A stretch of DNA of 64,000 bases, from the NCBI GenBank assembly GCA_022843805.1, contig JALHMY010000010.1:61526-125525 (forward strand). The letters are read 5' to 3'. Positions 37,900-47,165 of the stretch are shown here, piece by piece. A program made the position numbers and the translations under genes. The DNA comes from Fuerstiella sp. (lineage in GTDB: Bacteria > Planctomycetota > Planctomycetia > Planctomycetales > Planctomycetaceae). The notes under the pieces were generated by a model. That model ran no database searches. It saw nothing but the letters and a program-made list of their open reading frames with translations, and was not told where the DNA came from. Within the stretch, counting starts at the first letter, position 1; each line of letters begins with the position of its first letter.

Positions 37900-38748
37900 T
37901 CATTCTTCGGCGGTATCAGACTCCACTGGCTGGAACAGACTTGCCGTTGCCGCTGTCACCTTTCCCATACCGCTCCTGGTCGCATGTGCGTAGATTTTTG
38001 ATGTCACGACGGAACTGGCATGACCGAGCAACTCGGAAACATTGTTGATCGGAATTCCACTTTCCAGAAGTAGCGTCGCTGTCGTGTGTCGCATCTCGTG
38101 CCAAACGAGAACGGGAACCCCTGCCTTTTGGCATAGTGGCTTGAAGGTCCGGCTGACCAGATTGTTCCGGTTGATGATGTTCCCGGCATGATTGACAAAA
38201 ACCAGCTTGTCGCCTGATGTCAGGTGTCCGTCCATCATCATTCGGCCGCGATGTTTATCCAGTGCGTCTATCACGTAAGGTGGGACGATGATTGACCGAT
38301 TGCCGGCATCAGTCTTCGGGACTTCACCGATAACTGCCCTGCCTTTGTTGTCCGTCAATGTTCTGGAAATCTGAATCTCGTTTTTCGTTCAGTCGATGTC
38401 TGACCAGTACAGGGCCAGTGATTCGCCCTGCCGCATCCCGGTAAACATGGCCAGTGCGAACAGTGCAAACCAGCGATGTCCGGCTACATGTTTCAGGAAC
38501 GCCTGCGATTGTTGGGCAGTCCGGATAGTTCGCTTTGCTTTTGTCAAACGCGGTTTGTCTGACCTGGAACACGGATTGAAGTCTGTCAAATCTCTTTTGA
38601 CCGCATCATTGAACGATTTATTGAGTACAGCAAAAATCTTCTGCTGACTGCTGGGGGATGATCCACTTCCAGCAGCAGTGCTGATTACGCTGTCGATGTG
38701 CAATCCAGTCAGTTGCTGTAACTTCACTTTGCCGATCAGACGGCGTCT
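37900..38748 (-). pseudogene. Tyrosine recombinase/integrase interrupted by an in-frame TGA and truncated at its N-terminus
   Basis: Two pieces lie in the same minus-strand frame. The upstream piece (from about 38748) holds core-binding text (LIGKVKLQQLTGLHIDSV) and the start of the catalytic domain (FTGMRQGESLALYWSDID). The downstream piece, from about 38388 to 37900, continues directly with TKNEIQISRTLTDNKG, then HEMRHTTATLLL (Arg-His box) and LGHASSVVTSKIYAHAT (His and nucleophile Tyr). They are separated only by a single TGA at 38389-38391, where homologues commonly have Trp (TGG) or another residue. The region before LIGKVKLQQ is missing. The gene is therefore a decayed phage or island integrase. 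Its 3' end points at tRNA-Phe, the usual orientation at a tRNA attachment site. Confidence 0.88.
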
Positions 38749-38782
38749 CGTAGAGCAACTGGTCCCGTTCGGTGCACGCGTC

Positions 38783-39661
38783 TCATTCAGTGGGAATGTC
38801 CTGTGTCAGATCTTCCTGACTACTTTCCGAGACTCCGATACGCGCAAGATTGGTCTCAGAGTACAGACTTCGCTCTGATGGAATCTTGCAGAAATTTATT
38901 CCCTGAGAACTGCAAAGTGGGATGAACGAATCGTCGACATGCGCAATGCCGATTCGCTGCGGGACCTCGAGCGATATGATCAGATCTCCAAGTTTGGCAC
39001 ATGCCTTGCAGCTGATAACTTTCCCATTCGCCCTCAAATCGCGATAAGCCTTAACAACGTCCAGCGATTCGCAAGATTCCGATTCGAGTACATTTTTGAG
39101 GCGTTTGGACTTCTCAAGAAATGTAGAAACCGGGCAGTCTTCAACCACAGTAGAAAATTCTTCATAAAACGCATGAAGGTCTGTTAGCAGGGTGTTGAAG
39201 TCCACTTCAAGCTGCATCGCCCCAATGCTGCACTGCGAAGAATTGTTTATTCGTGAGCTGAATTGTTCGTCAAACTCCAGAAGCCAGTGAACAGCAGTTC
39301 GCCCAATCTCCTCCGCTGCATCCTCCGGACTACTCATCGCTGCACGGTTACGCATAAAATCCGCAAGCGTCGCAACGGTCGCTTTCACGTCACGGATCCC
39401 AAAGTCTTGCTCAAGGTGGTAAAGTGCATCTGATACCGAATCAAACTGTTTGATTCGAATGGCAACGCGAATCTGACTTCGAACAAATCTTCGAATACTT
39501 TCCATTCTCACATACACAGAAGTATAGAGATCGCTGTCGCCCACTCGTTCTGTGAACGCCTCAGCCTGCAATGGCGGCACCCGACCCATAGCCGGGCGAA
39601 CTGCCGAAGTATCAACCAAGAATTTCTTTCGCTTCTTACCAGCCAAGTCATTCACTTTCAA
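38783..39661 (-). CDS. PIN-like domain protein, last gene of an unknown triad
   Basis: A 292-residue protein. KKFLVDTSAVRPAMGR (Asp17) looks like the first strand of a PIN nuclease, and GIAHVDDSFIPLCSSQGINF (Asp243/244) looks like the late D..F..L block. The middle 200 residues are a long helical insert, rich in acidic residues, which a classic VapC toxin (about 130 residues) lacks. No signal peptide or membrane helix. It overlaps the end of the preceding gene by 14 bp and should be co-transcribed with it. Function inferred only: an RNA-cleaving effector is possible. Assignment to PIN rests on sequence pattern and is moderate. It ends about 35 bp before the integrase remnant. Confidence 0.65.
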   Translation of the reverse strand: MKVNDLAGKKRKKFLVDTSAVRPAMGRVPPLQAEAFTERVGDSDLYTSVYVRMESIRRFVRSQIRVAIRIKQFDSVSDALYHLEQDFGIRDVKATVATLADFMRNRAAMSSPEDAAEEIGRTAVHWLLEFDEQFSSRINNSSQCSIGAMQLEVDFNTLLTDLHAFYEEFSTVVEDCPVSTFLEKSKRLKNVLESESCESLDVVKAYRDLRANGKVISCKACAKLGDLIISLEVPQRIGIAHVDDSFIPLCSSQGINFCKIPSERSLYSETNLARIGVSESSQEDLTQDIPTE

Positions 39662-40232
39662 ACAGTGAACTCACGTCCAATTCCGGCATTCGGAACACCG
39701 CACACTGTTTCAAGAGCGTACGACATCGCTTTACCTCTGCCATTTCCACAAATTCCGACGTTTTCAAGGGTTCTAAGGCGTCGAGAATCGCATTGCGAAC
39801 AATTCCGTCTCGCAATCGCATCCATCGACCGTCGATGATCGCGTCGCGAATCATTCGTAATATCTCTCGACTATTCCCTTCGCGCTGCACACCGCTGAGT
39901 TTTCGCAGGAACTCAACAATGAATTCATGAATTGGAAACGTGCAAATTTCAAAATCATCACGGCATTGTTGCTGCTCCAGTGCCTTTATCTTTGCCTGGA
40001 GAATTCCAATTGATCGCCTTCTTACTGTGGCCATGTACTCTTCACTCGGAACGTTGTTTGTTCTGGCGACTTCAGCAGTAACAAGAACACGTGTCGCCGA
40101 TTTTGAGGGAGGTACACGGATTTCGTCTTCGTATTTTGAAAACGTGCCGCCAACTCCTTGTTCAAGTAGAATCGGTACGCTAACCGTGAACATTTCCACC
40201 GCAGTCGATGTCGCAGCAATTTCAACAGCCAT
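39648..40232 (-). CDS. Unknown protein, middle gene of the PIN triad
   Basis: A 194-residue protein, not recognised. It starts MAVEIAATSTAVEMFTVSVP and ends VFRMPELDVSSLFESE. It is predicted to be soluble, beta-rich at the N-terminus and mostly helical after residue 60, with many Arg and Glu residues. A short Gln/Lys-rich helix (AKIKALEQQQCRDD) may be coiled coil. It starts 12 bp after the stop of the upstream gene and overlaps the PIN-like gene by 14 bp, so the three genes form a tight operon. Codon-level start is the first ATG and is uncertain by a few codons. Confidence 0.65.
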   Translation of the reverse strand: MAVEIAATSTAVEMFTVSVPILLEQGVGGTFSKYEDEIRVPPSKSATRVLVTAEVARTNNVPSEEYMATVRRRSIGILQAKIKALEQQQCRDDFEICTFPIHEFIVEFLRKLSGVQREGNSREILRMIRDAIIDGRWMRLRDGIVRNAILDALEPLKTSEFVEMAEVKRCRTLLKQCAVFRMPELDVSSLFESE

Positions 40233-40244
40233 TCTGAAAAACTT

Positions 40245-41267
40245 TCAAGGCTTTGGGTTTGGGACCGCACGAAGAAAACTTACACATTCCGAAACGATTG
40301 CATCAGCTTCACGTTCCACGGCATCAATTTCCGTTTCCAATTTGGATGGATGGAACCCCTTCGATTTAACAAGCAAATACACCTCAAGGCACTCTCGCTC
40401 AACAGAACGTCGAAATCCATCCACCGTGGTTCTGAGTTCGAGTTCTGAATTGAACACTGCCAGATTTGGCACTGCGTTAACCTTGTCGACGGCCTGCTTC
40501 TTCGTAAGTGGTCCAATCGCCACATGAATCGAGCGATTCCGATTGTTGATCTCCAATACAGCTCGACCATCATCTGACTCCAACAGACTTTTGGGCAAGT
40601 TTTCTTTTAGCGGCAAAAAACTGCCAAACATTAACTCGGCCATTTCCGTATGTGTCATTTTTGTGTCGAGGAAACAGAAGACCTGAAACTCTAATTCGAG
40701 GTTTACTTCAATCTTGAAATCATGGAGCACCTGCGAAAAGAATTTCAGAACTTTTGGCTTCTGTTTTGTCCATTCATTGTACCCCAATGATTGCGACTGC
40801 ACTGATCGGTAATCGACGTGAAAAAAAAATGGGACTTCCTTACTTCGAAAAAGTATGTGCTGTCCGTTCGACTGCCATTCCGGGAACTGGGTAATGGAAA
40901 GGTATTTCTCAGCCCCATTTGCAATGACCTGCAGGAATCGAATGTTGGGATCAAATGAAAGCCGTGCAATGACGACGATGTGTTGACTTCGCTCACTTAG
41001 CACTTGAAACCTCTTCGCAACCAATACACGACGCATTGCGGCGTGCAAATCAGGATTCTCGACCGCCCCGAAAACGTCGGCTCGGTAATGGTCTCCCAGC
41101 CAGCCACCGACGTTTGACGGGATCCCAAATATACTACAATCAGCAAATGACCCAATGATATCGCGTAAGGATTTTTCCTGCCTCCCGTGGCAGAAAAAAG
41201 TGAAAAATACCGGAGAGACGTGAAAACTCAGACCAAAAACAAATCCGCAAGGTCTCATTCGAGACAA
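40245..41267 (-). CDS. Unknown protein, first gene of the PIN triad
   Basis: A 340-residue open frame with no family I recognise. The first 77 residues (including HVSPVFFTFFCHGRQEKSL) look weak, and an internal ATG at 41036 (MRRVLVAKRFQVLSE) is a good alternative start, giving 263 residues. The core has alternating beta strands (SQHIVVIARLSFDPNIRFLQ, GRAVLEINNRNRSIHVAIG) and a C-terminal helix (ETEIDAVEREADAIVSECVS). The beta-rich core is the kind of shape seen in ligand-sensing or scaffold partners, but nothing more can be said. It is the promoter-proximal gene of the triad. Confidence 0.6.
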   Translation of the reverse strand: MSRMRPCGFVFGLSFHVSPVFFTFFCHGRQEKSLRDIIGSFADCSIFGIPSNVGGWLGDHYRADVFGAVENPDLHAAMRRVLVAKRFQVLSERSQHIVVIARLSFDPNIRFLQVIANGAEKYLSITQFPEWQSNGQHILFRSKEVPFFFHVDYRSVQSQSLGYNEWTKQKPKVLKFFSQVLHDFKIEVNLELEFQVFCFLDTKMTHTEMAELMFGSFLPLKENLPKSLLESDDGRAVLEINNRNRSIHVAIGPLTKKQAVDKVNAVPNLAVFNSELELRTTVDGFRRSVERECLEVYLLVKSKGFHPSKLETEIDAVEREADAIVSECVSFLRAVPNPKP

Positions 41268-41500
41268 TGCGCCCCCAACTGAATTTGGCTGGGGGAAGAG
41301 GGCGAACTCCGCAATTCGGCGTGGCTGTTACTGTCGAAATCTCATCGCCGGAGTTTCCGTCCCGTGGGTACGAAACTAAAAAACATGCTGGTGGCCGCAT
41401 CGATTCCCAACTCATCCATTGGGAATGGGCAGAGTTTTTCAGTCGGGATTCCTTCGCGATTGTTGCTCATTGTTCGGTTCAACGACAAATGACGTGCGCG

Positions 41501-41695
41501 TCACTCAGACACAAATCGTTCGATCGCTTTTCGGATCCTGCAGACATCATGCAGACCGCCATACTTCCGAAGTGCGTCTCTGCATTCCATCAGCGCAATC
41601 CATGTAACCAAATCCAATTCCGGCGCGTCCAAACTCGAATCGAGGCGGTTTGCAGCATCCAGGGTCAGTGATTGAATTCGTTCGGCACGTCCCAT
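41501..41695 (-). CDS. Small hypothetical protein of an island trio (third)
   Basis: 64 residues (MGRAERIQSLTLDAANRLDS to AIERFVSE), all helical and charged. It begins 4 bp after the stop of the preceding small gene, which supports co-transcription. No family recognised. The length, composition and tight packing resemble small accessory genes of phage-like islands. Confidence 0.45.
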   Translation of the reverse strand: MGRAERIQSLTLDAANRLDSSLDAPELDLVTWIALMECRDALRKYGGLHDVCRIRKAIERFVSE

Positions 41696-41699
41696 GGTT

Positions 41700-41888
41700 T
41701 CAGTTTCCGCATGCTGAACCGAGGCAGGCTTTCGGCCGCGTCAACTGGCTTTTGATCACTTCGAGTGCTAACACAATTTCAGCCGCTCGCAACGCGAATT
41801 TCGGATTGTCACTGGCCAGTAGTCTTTCCAGTGTGGCAATGACGCGATGGTGAAATTCGGGCTGCATAGGCCATGGTTCTTCAGGCAC
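41700..41888 (-). CDS. Small hypothetical protein of an island trio (second)
   Basis: 62 residues starting at GTG (41886-41888), reading MPEEPWPMQPEFHHRVIATL, with a predicted helical pattern (LERLLASDNPKFALRAAEIV). The text is like short proteins that accompany phage packaging or regulatory genes, but no firm match is known. Packed between its neighbours with gaps of 43 and 4 bp. Confidence 0.45.
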   Translation of the reverse strand: MPEEPWPMQPEFHHRVIATLERLLASDNPKFALRAAEIVLALEVIKSQLTRPKACLGSACGN

Positions 41889-41931
41889 GTTGTTTTATCT
41901 CCAGCAGCGCGAAAAGTTGCACCTGCCCCCT

Positions 41932-42144
41932 TTAAAATTCATCGGCCTGCACTGGATGGTCCGGCTTGCCGACTACCCTGTCAAGCAGAAGGTTGGCCGC
42001 CTGGACATCACCGGATTCCGTCGCTTCTCGCAGGGAATCTTCAATCTGTTCCTGCAGAATCTGTAGAAGTTCGTCGCCTTCGTCGGGCGAACGCAAGTAA
42101 TGAGGCTCTGATACAAATCCTCGTTTAGGCAAATCAGCGGTCAT
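41932..42144 (-). CDS. Small hypothetical protein of an island trio (first)
   Basis: 70 residues. GDVQAANLLLDRVVGKPDHP near the C-terminus resembles the closing part of short island proteins of the DUF5681-like type. The start overlaps the last 11 bp of the M56 gene, so it may be translated from the same transcript. Function unknown. Confidence 0.5.
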   Translation of the reverse strand: MTADLPKRGFVSEPHYLRSPDEGDELLQILQEQIEDSLREATESGDVQAANLLLDRVVGKPDHPVQADEF

Positions 42145-45100
42145 CGGTTAGCTGCAGAACAAGTGGCGACTCTGTAATCACCTTCGCGTCGATTTGCGTT
42201 TTTCCCTTTTCAATAGTCACTCTGTAACGGTCGATCTGCACGGATTCGGGTACCTGCAGTTCGAAAATTCCCTGTGCGTCTGTTGTTGTATCTCCGTAGT
42301 TGCGGTTCTTAGCGAGGGCCGTAATGCTCACGTCGGCGAGCGGTTGGTTGTCGGCATTCAGCAGACGCCCAGTCCGCTTCAGATTCTGGACCAACTGCAG
42401 CGGTGGCAGATCAAAATGATCAACATTGTCGGGGACATTGATGGGGCGAAGCCAGCCACCCAGGTCGTCAGTCCAGTCGGCGAATTTATCCGGACGACTG
42501 ATGAGATGCTGACGAACTGGTCCCGCAAGTACATCGACTTCGAAGCGTCCATCGGCGTCAGTAAGGATTCGTTCGCTTTGCCAGAACGAACCGTAGGAGA
42601 TGTGCACCAACCCGCCGACGACGGGCTGGGAATCCGTTTTGGTCTGAACTCGTCCTCGTACACGAACGGTCGCTTCACAGGGAATCTCCACTGTGGTCGT
42701 AACTCCGGCATAGATCTGCAGTTTTGAAGGAATGCGAGGCCGGAGCATGAGCGCGTGATTGATTGACCCTTGCCTCAGCCAAATCTCTCCCTCGGAGAAT
42801 GCGGGGACCGCGAATCGACCTTCTCGATCGGTTTCGACAACGGCGATGCCAGAGATATGTGCTCCCCGATAGTTATCCTGTTCTACATAAAACTTCACAT
42901 TCCTGATAGCCTCCGGATTGTCTGAAATCAAGCGTCCTTCAAGGCGACCGGTCGGCTGCAGCGTGATGGTTCGGATTGCAGGTTCCTCAGCGGAATCCTT
43001 CAGACGCAATTGCTGAGTTCCGTAGCCCTCCGCTTCAACCTGTACCCTGTAAAAACCATCGCGCCCCATCGCAGGCAGCAGTGCACGACCGTTTTCGTCC
43101 GTTGTCGTCCCAACGATCTTCCGCAACGGCTCCGGAATAATATCGTAACTGCGTGCCAGAAAATGCCACGGCTCCACGCGAGCATTTGGCACTGCCTTTC
43201 CTGCCGTCGTTTTCACGACGAAGCCAGTGTCTGAAGCTGGTTTCAACGCAAAATCCACGGGCTTCCCTGATACGCGTTTAATCTGAGGATAGGCGGATGC
43301 GGCTGCAATCTGTCGCCCTTCGGCATAGCACCAGATCGTCCAGGTGGGAATCAACACTGCGGGTCGCATCGCGTTCGCAGGAATTCGCAGTGAGTAGTTT
43401 CCAGCGCTGTCCGTCGTGGTGACCATGCAATCATCGTCGATCGGCGTCAATGGAAGCCATAATTTCGCGCCAGCAAGTCCTGTGTCCGTGCCGTCAGTAA
43501 CGCGTCCCGTGACAATGACATCGGCCTTCGGATTAATATCCGAAGCAACCGATTCTTTTGTCGGCTTCGTGTCGTCCACATCAGGGTTAACTGGAGTCGC
43601 GGAAGTTGTCGGTTCCGTGTTTTTGTCTGGCACTACCGGCTCGCTGCTTTCGGGGCCAATGTTTAACGTCACCGTTTTACCGGATTCCACAGACACTCGA
43701 ACGCGTTTGATAACTTCATTGCTCAGGCCGGAATCTTTTTCACGAGTGAAGGGACCGTAAATCATGAGTTCATACGTACCGGGCGGTACATCTCGAATTT
43801 CATAGCCGCCGTCCGCAGCGAGAGGCAGACTTCGATGAGAATGGAAGTTTCCTCTGTGAGCTGGCTGTTTCACCAGGTCTACCATGCTGACCTCCGGAAA
43901 CATCGTGGGATCGATTGCACCGCGCACGATACCGGCTGTAATGACCTGTACGGACAACGTCGCACGCTGTTCTGGTTGCAGCTCGCTGATTCCGGCGAGC
44001 CGATCCTGTGAGATCTCACTACCCCACCAGAGCAGCTCGATGTCTTTTCCGGGACGAACCTGCGAAAACTCAAACCGGCCTTCACCATCCGTGGTGGCTG
44101 AGAGAAACTGTGACACGATGTCGGTATCCCTGACTTGCCCGGATTTGATCATTTCCCAGTTGAACGGGAAGTCCCCCCGTGGGAACGGTCTTCTCTGCGA
44201 TGTGACAATCAGTCTGAGTTCAGCATTCGGTACGGGTTTTGCCGACTCATTCAGCAATTGCCCGCCCACTGCAAAGAATGCGGAATTGTCGATCCGAACG
44301 AGACGAAACTCGACGACTTTCGAATTCTCGACGGACGTGGCCACCATGCGACGCACCACTCTGCGTTCATAGTTCGCGGCTTCGACACTGACTTGCACGG
44401 CCTTACCCTGCGACAGATCGCCCATACGGAACGTTCCATCCGGCACGGCAAATGTCTCTCCGCCAAAAACTCGTGGTCCGGAGAGTGATCCTCTGGGATC
44501 TGCAGGCTCTCGATCTGGCGAGTGCGTGATGTGAACGATGAACGGAGAGATCGGTTCTCCCGTTTCGTCGTCTACGACCTTGCCTCGCAATACACCTTCT
44601 TCAAGCATCGTCACGATGACATCATCTTTGCCATCAAGGGGAATTCGTTTGTTCTCTATCGGAGAGTAACCAGATTTTCGGAAGCCGAACGGCATTTCGT
44701 CACTCAGTGAGTCAAACGAGAATTTTCCCGTTTCATCGCTTCTCGTGGTCTGGTTCAATCCGAGGACACCGCCAGACGGTACATCAGCGACGATCCACAC
44801 CCCGCTGAGAGGCTGGCCTTTTTCATTGACGACTTTTCCGGAAACCGAATGACCAGGTTTAAGTGTAATCGCAATTGTTTCGGGCTTCTCTTTTGTCCCC
44901 GGCGTGAAACGGAGTTGCTGTGGAGCGTAGCCTTTGGCCTTAACAGTGAGTTGATGACCATCATATCGTCGAAAGACATGATCCAGACGAAACAGGCCTT
45001 TGGCGTCAGTTGTTGTGGTTCGAACATCATCGGAAGAATTTCCCTGATTACCAACCACCGCTCCGACAACTGGAGATCCCGCAGAATCGACGACGGTCCC

Positions 45101-47164
45101 CTGAATTGAACCGCCATCCGGTCGTTGAATCAGTGTCAGATCCTGCGTATGACTTTCGTCAGCGGCAACAGAGATGACCACGTCCTTCTGCAGGCGCTGG
45201 TAGTCCTCTTTGGAAACATGTAAACGAAGGCTGCCAATGGGCAGGTATTCAAAATGGTACTCGCCCTTTTCATTGGTCACCATGTATTCGATCTGTTCGC
45301 CACGCATCCCGGACGGAAAAACACTGACGCCAGCCCCTGGAAGGATTTCCCCTGCTTCGTTACGAACGATCCCGGACAGTTCAGCACCGGATTCCAGATT
45401 TGCGGTAACTTCCACCGTTTCTGATCCGGACAGATTTACGGCGTGAACTTGTTCAGCATAACCTTTCGCCTGCACCTCGATCGTCCACGTTTCGGCCGTC
45501 AATCCACGAATCGTCACCTGGCCCCTCGCGTCCGTCAGGTAGTCACGCTCTATGTCGGTCCACGTCAGGCGCACTCTGGCACCCGGAATTGGCTGGCTGG
45601 TGTCCGCAGAACGGGCCGTGACCTTCATCGCGGGCACTCTCTGCAATTTCAGGACGATGGTCTTCTGGCCAGGCTCCGCAAAGTCGCCTTTGTATCGCTC
45701 AATTCGTGATGAGAGATTCTTATCGCAGACATAAGCTGCGAGGCGATGCTTGCCTTCATCAAATTCGTCAAAGCGAAACTCACCCTGCTCATTCGTTCTG
45801 GTGGTCGTTGTCTTGTAACGGGTATTCTCTGTCCATGTCAGCATCCGCACTTCGGCATCCGGGACCGGCGAATCATCTGCCATAACGACCCGTCCGGTGA
45901 TGGGCTGCTGTTCAGTTTTCTGAGTCAGACCAGTTGGGGCGGTCACCGCCGGTTCAGCCGCCTTCCCGGTAGCGTTGACTTCTTGTGTTGCTGCAACTGC
46001 AGCGGCAGGACTGAGTCCCGCCGTAATCATCGCTGCTGAGGCAATGACGCTGAACAGCACAGCAGATAGCAGCGAGCTGAGTCGGCTACTGAGTGGACGC
46101 TTTGAGTCCAGAATACGACTGACACGAAGCTCCACAAAGGCCGTTTTTGCCATCCCGATTCCGGTCGGTTGGTAGCGTTGAGCCCCGGTGGCCAGCCGCG
46201 AGGCCATCTCAACCAGAATCTGAGCGTAGGTCGTTCGTTGCCCGGTTGTCCGAATGACTTCATCATCACAGGCCTGTTCCGCTAATTCTGTGATGTTTCC
46301 TCGGAGGAGCCACGACAAAGGATGAAACCAGTACAGAGCCGTATTGCATGTCGCAATGAATGCAACCCACGTGTCTCCTCTTCGTATGTGTTCCGCCTCA
46401 TGGGCCAAAGCGGTCTGAAGGACCGTCTTATCCCATGTCTTCCAATCCGTCGGCAGGATAATCATGGGACGCCAAAGTCCCAGCGTTACGGGAACCAGTA
46501 GATCGTCGGACTCGACAATCCCTGCTGATGCACCCGGCACTGCAAGGTCGCGCGGGAGAACCACAGGACGAGATCTTCGAACCAGATACTTACATTGAAT
46601 GAATCCAATGATCATGCGGACCAAAAGCAGTAAGGCTCCCAGTGCGTAAATAACGGTGACCGCGAGCAGAAGAGGCGAACTGCGGACGGGCGTCGTCAGG
46701 TTGAGCTCAACGGGATTCACGGCTGGAACGACAGGCAATGCAACGTCCACTGCTCCAGCCTGCATGTCACCTGCGGAATCGTCGAATACCGATGTAGCCA
46801 CCACTTCAGGAGGCCCGATTTGTCCGACAGCGGAATCAGGCGAACTATTCAGAGCGAGTGTTGTCGCGGGGTTTTCGAAAGATCTGTCTTCGATCGAAGT
46901 TTTGGACGGAACCGCTGGGGAGGAATATGAAATAAAGCCAGCAGGCAAAGTAACCGCCGGGACGACGGAGACCATGGCGGGCATCAGCAGCATGCAGAAT
47001 GATACCAGCGACCAGACACGATGCCGGACCGTAACACTGCGGACTCGGGACAGCACCAGTATGCCCAATACTGCGGTCGCGAGGAGCGTCGCTTTAACGC
47101 TGACATCCAGGAGCAGGGCCAAAGCCGAATCGACTACAGAACTCTCGAATTCGAACAGATTCAT
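42134..47164 (-). CDS. BlaR1-like M56 peptidase fused to a long carboxypeptidase-regulatory-like repeat tail
   Basis: Start chosen at ATG 47164 (MNLFEFESSVVDSALALLLD), with an AAAGGGA box upstream, rather than the 23-codon-longer frame. The 1676-residue protein opens with membrane helices at about 18-38, 48-70 and 165-183. The M56 zinc site TALAHEAEHIRRGDTW is at residues 251-266 (HEAEH, 255-259). A fourth helix lies near 365-390. The remaining ~1250 residues are repeated beta-sandwich domains of the CarboxypepD_reg/Big type, each with a hallmark such as GRVVMADDSPVPDAEVRM, GTVVDSAGSPVVGAVVGN or GKVVNEKGQPLSGVWIVA. These would lie outside the cytoplasm. With BlaI upstream it should sense a signal and cut the repressor. 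The huge sensor tail replaces the penicillin-binding domain of BlaR1, so the ligand is not a beta-lactam by default. Confidence 0.93.
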   Translation of the reverse strand: MNLFEFESSVVDSALALLLDVSVKATLLATAVLGILVLSRVRSVTVRHRVWSLVSFCMLLMPAMVSVVPAVTLPAGFISYSSPAVPSKTSIEDRSFENPATTLALNSSPDSAVGQIGPPEVVATSVFDDSAGDMQAGAVDVALPVVPAVNPVELNLTTPVRSSPLLLAVTVIYALGALLLLVRMIIGFIQCKYLVRRSRPVVLPRDLAVPGASAGIVESDDLLVPVTLGLWRPMIILPTDWKTWDKTVLQTALAHEAEHIRRGDTWVAFIATCNTALYWFHPLSWLLRGNITELAEQACDDEVIRTTGQRTTYAQILVEMASRLATGAQRYQPTGIGMAKTAFVELRVSRILDSKRPLSSRLSSLLSAVLFSVIASAAMITAGLSPAAAVAATQEVNATGKAAEPAVTAPTGLTQKTEQQPITGRVVMADDSPVPDAEVRMLTWTENTRYKTTTTRTNEQGEFRFDEFDEGKHRLAAYVCDKNLSSRIERYKGDFAEPGQKTIVLKLQRVPAMKVTARSADTSQPIPGARVRLTWTDIERDYLTDARGQVTIRGLTAETWTIEVQAKGYAEQVHAVNLSGSETVEVTANLESGAELSGIVRNEAGEILPGAGVSVFPSGMRGEQIEYMVTNEKGEYHFEYLPIGSLRLHVSKEDYQRLQKDVVISVAADESHTQDLTLIQRPDGGSIQGTVVDSAGSPVVGAVVGNQGNSSDDVRTTTTDAKGLFRLDHVFRRYDGHQLTVKAKGYAPQQLRFTPGTKEKPETIAITLKPGHSVSGKVVNEKGQPLSGVWIVADVPSGGVLGLNQTTRSDETGKFSFDSLSDEMPFGFRKSGYSPIENKRIPLDGKDDVIVTMLEEGVLRGKVVDDETGEPISPFIVHITHSPDREPADPRGSLSGPRVFGGETFAVPDGTFRMGDLSQGKAVQVSVEAANYERRVVRRMVATSVENSKVVEFRLVRIDNSAFFAVGGQLLNESAKPVPNAELRLIVTSQRRPFPRGDFPFNWEMIKSGQVRDTDIVSQFLSATTDGEGRFEFSQVRPGKDIELLWWGSEISQDRLAGISELQPEQRATLSVQVITAGIVRGAIDPTMFPEVSMVDLVKQPAHRGNFHSHRSLPLAADGGYEIRDVPPGTYELMIYGPFTREKDSGLSNEVIKRVRVSVESGKTVTLNIGPESSEPVVPDKNTEPTTSATPVNPDVDDTKPTKESVASDINPKADVIVTGRVTDGTDTGLAGAKLWLPLTPIDDDCMVTTTDSAGNYSLRIPANAMRPAVLIPTWTIWCYAEGRQIAAASAYPQIKRVSGKPVDFALKPASDTGFVVKTTAGKAVPNARVEPWHFLARSYDIIPEPLRKIVGTTTDENGRALLPAMGRDGFYRVQVEAEGYGTQQLRLKDSAEEPAIRTITLQPTGRLEGRLISDNPEAIRNVKFYVEQDNYRGAHISGIAVVETDREGRFAVPAFSEGEIWLRQGSINHALMLRPRIPSKLQIYAGVTTTVEIPCEATVRVRGRVQTKTDSQPVVGGLVHISYGSFWQSERILTDADGRFEVDVLAGPVRQHLISRPDKFADWTDDLGGWLRPINVPDNVDHFDLPPLQLVQNLKRTGRLLNADNQPLADVSITALAKNRNYGDTTTDAQGIFELQVPESVQIDRYRVTIEKGKTQIDAKVITESPLVLQLTDDR

Positions 47165-47165
47165 T

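Noticed and set aside
38389..38391. The in-frame TGA of the integrase as a recoded codon (for example selenocysteine)
   Set aside because: No SECIS-like hairpin or selenocysteine context was seen, the expected residue is an ordinary one, and the N-terminus is also missing, so decay is the simpler reading.
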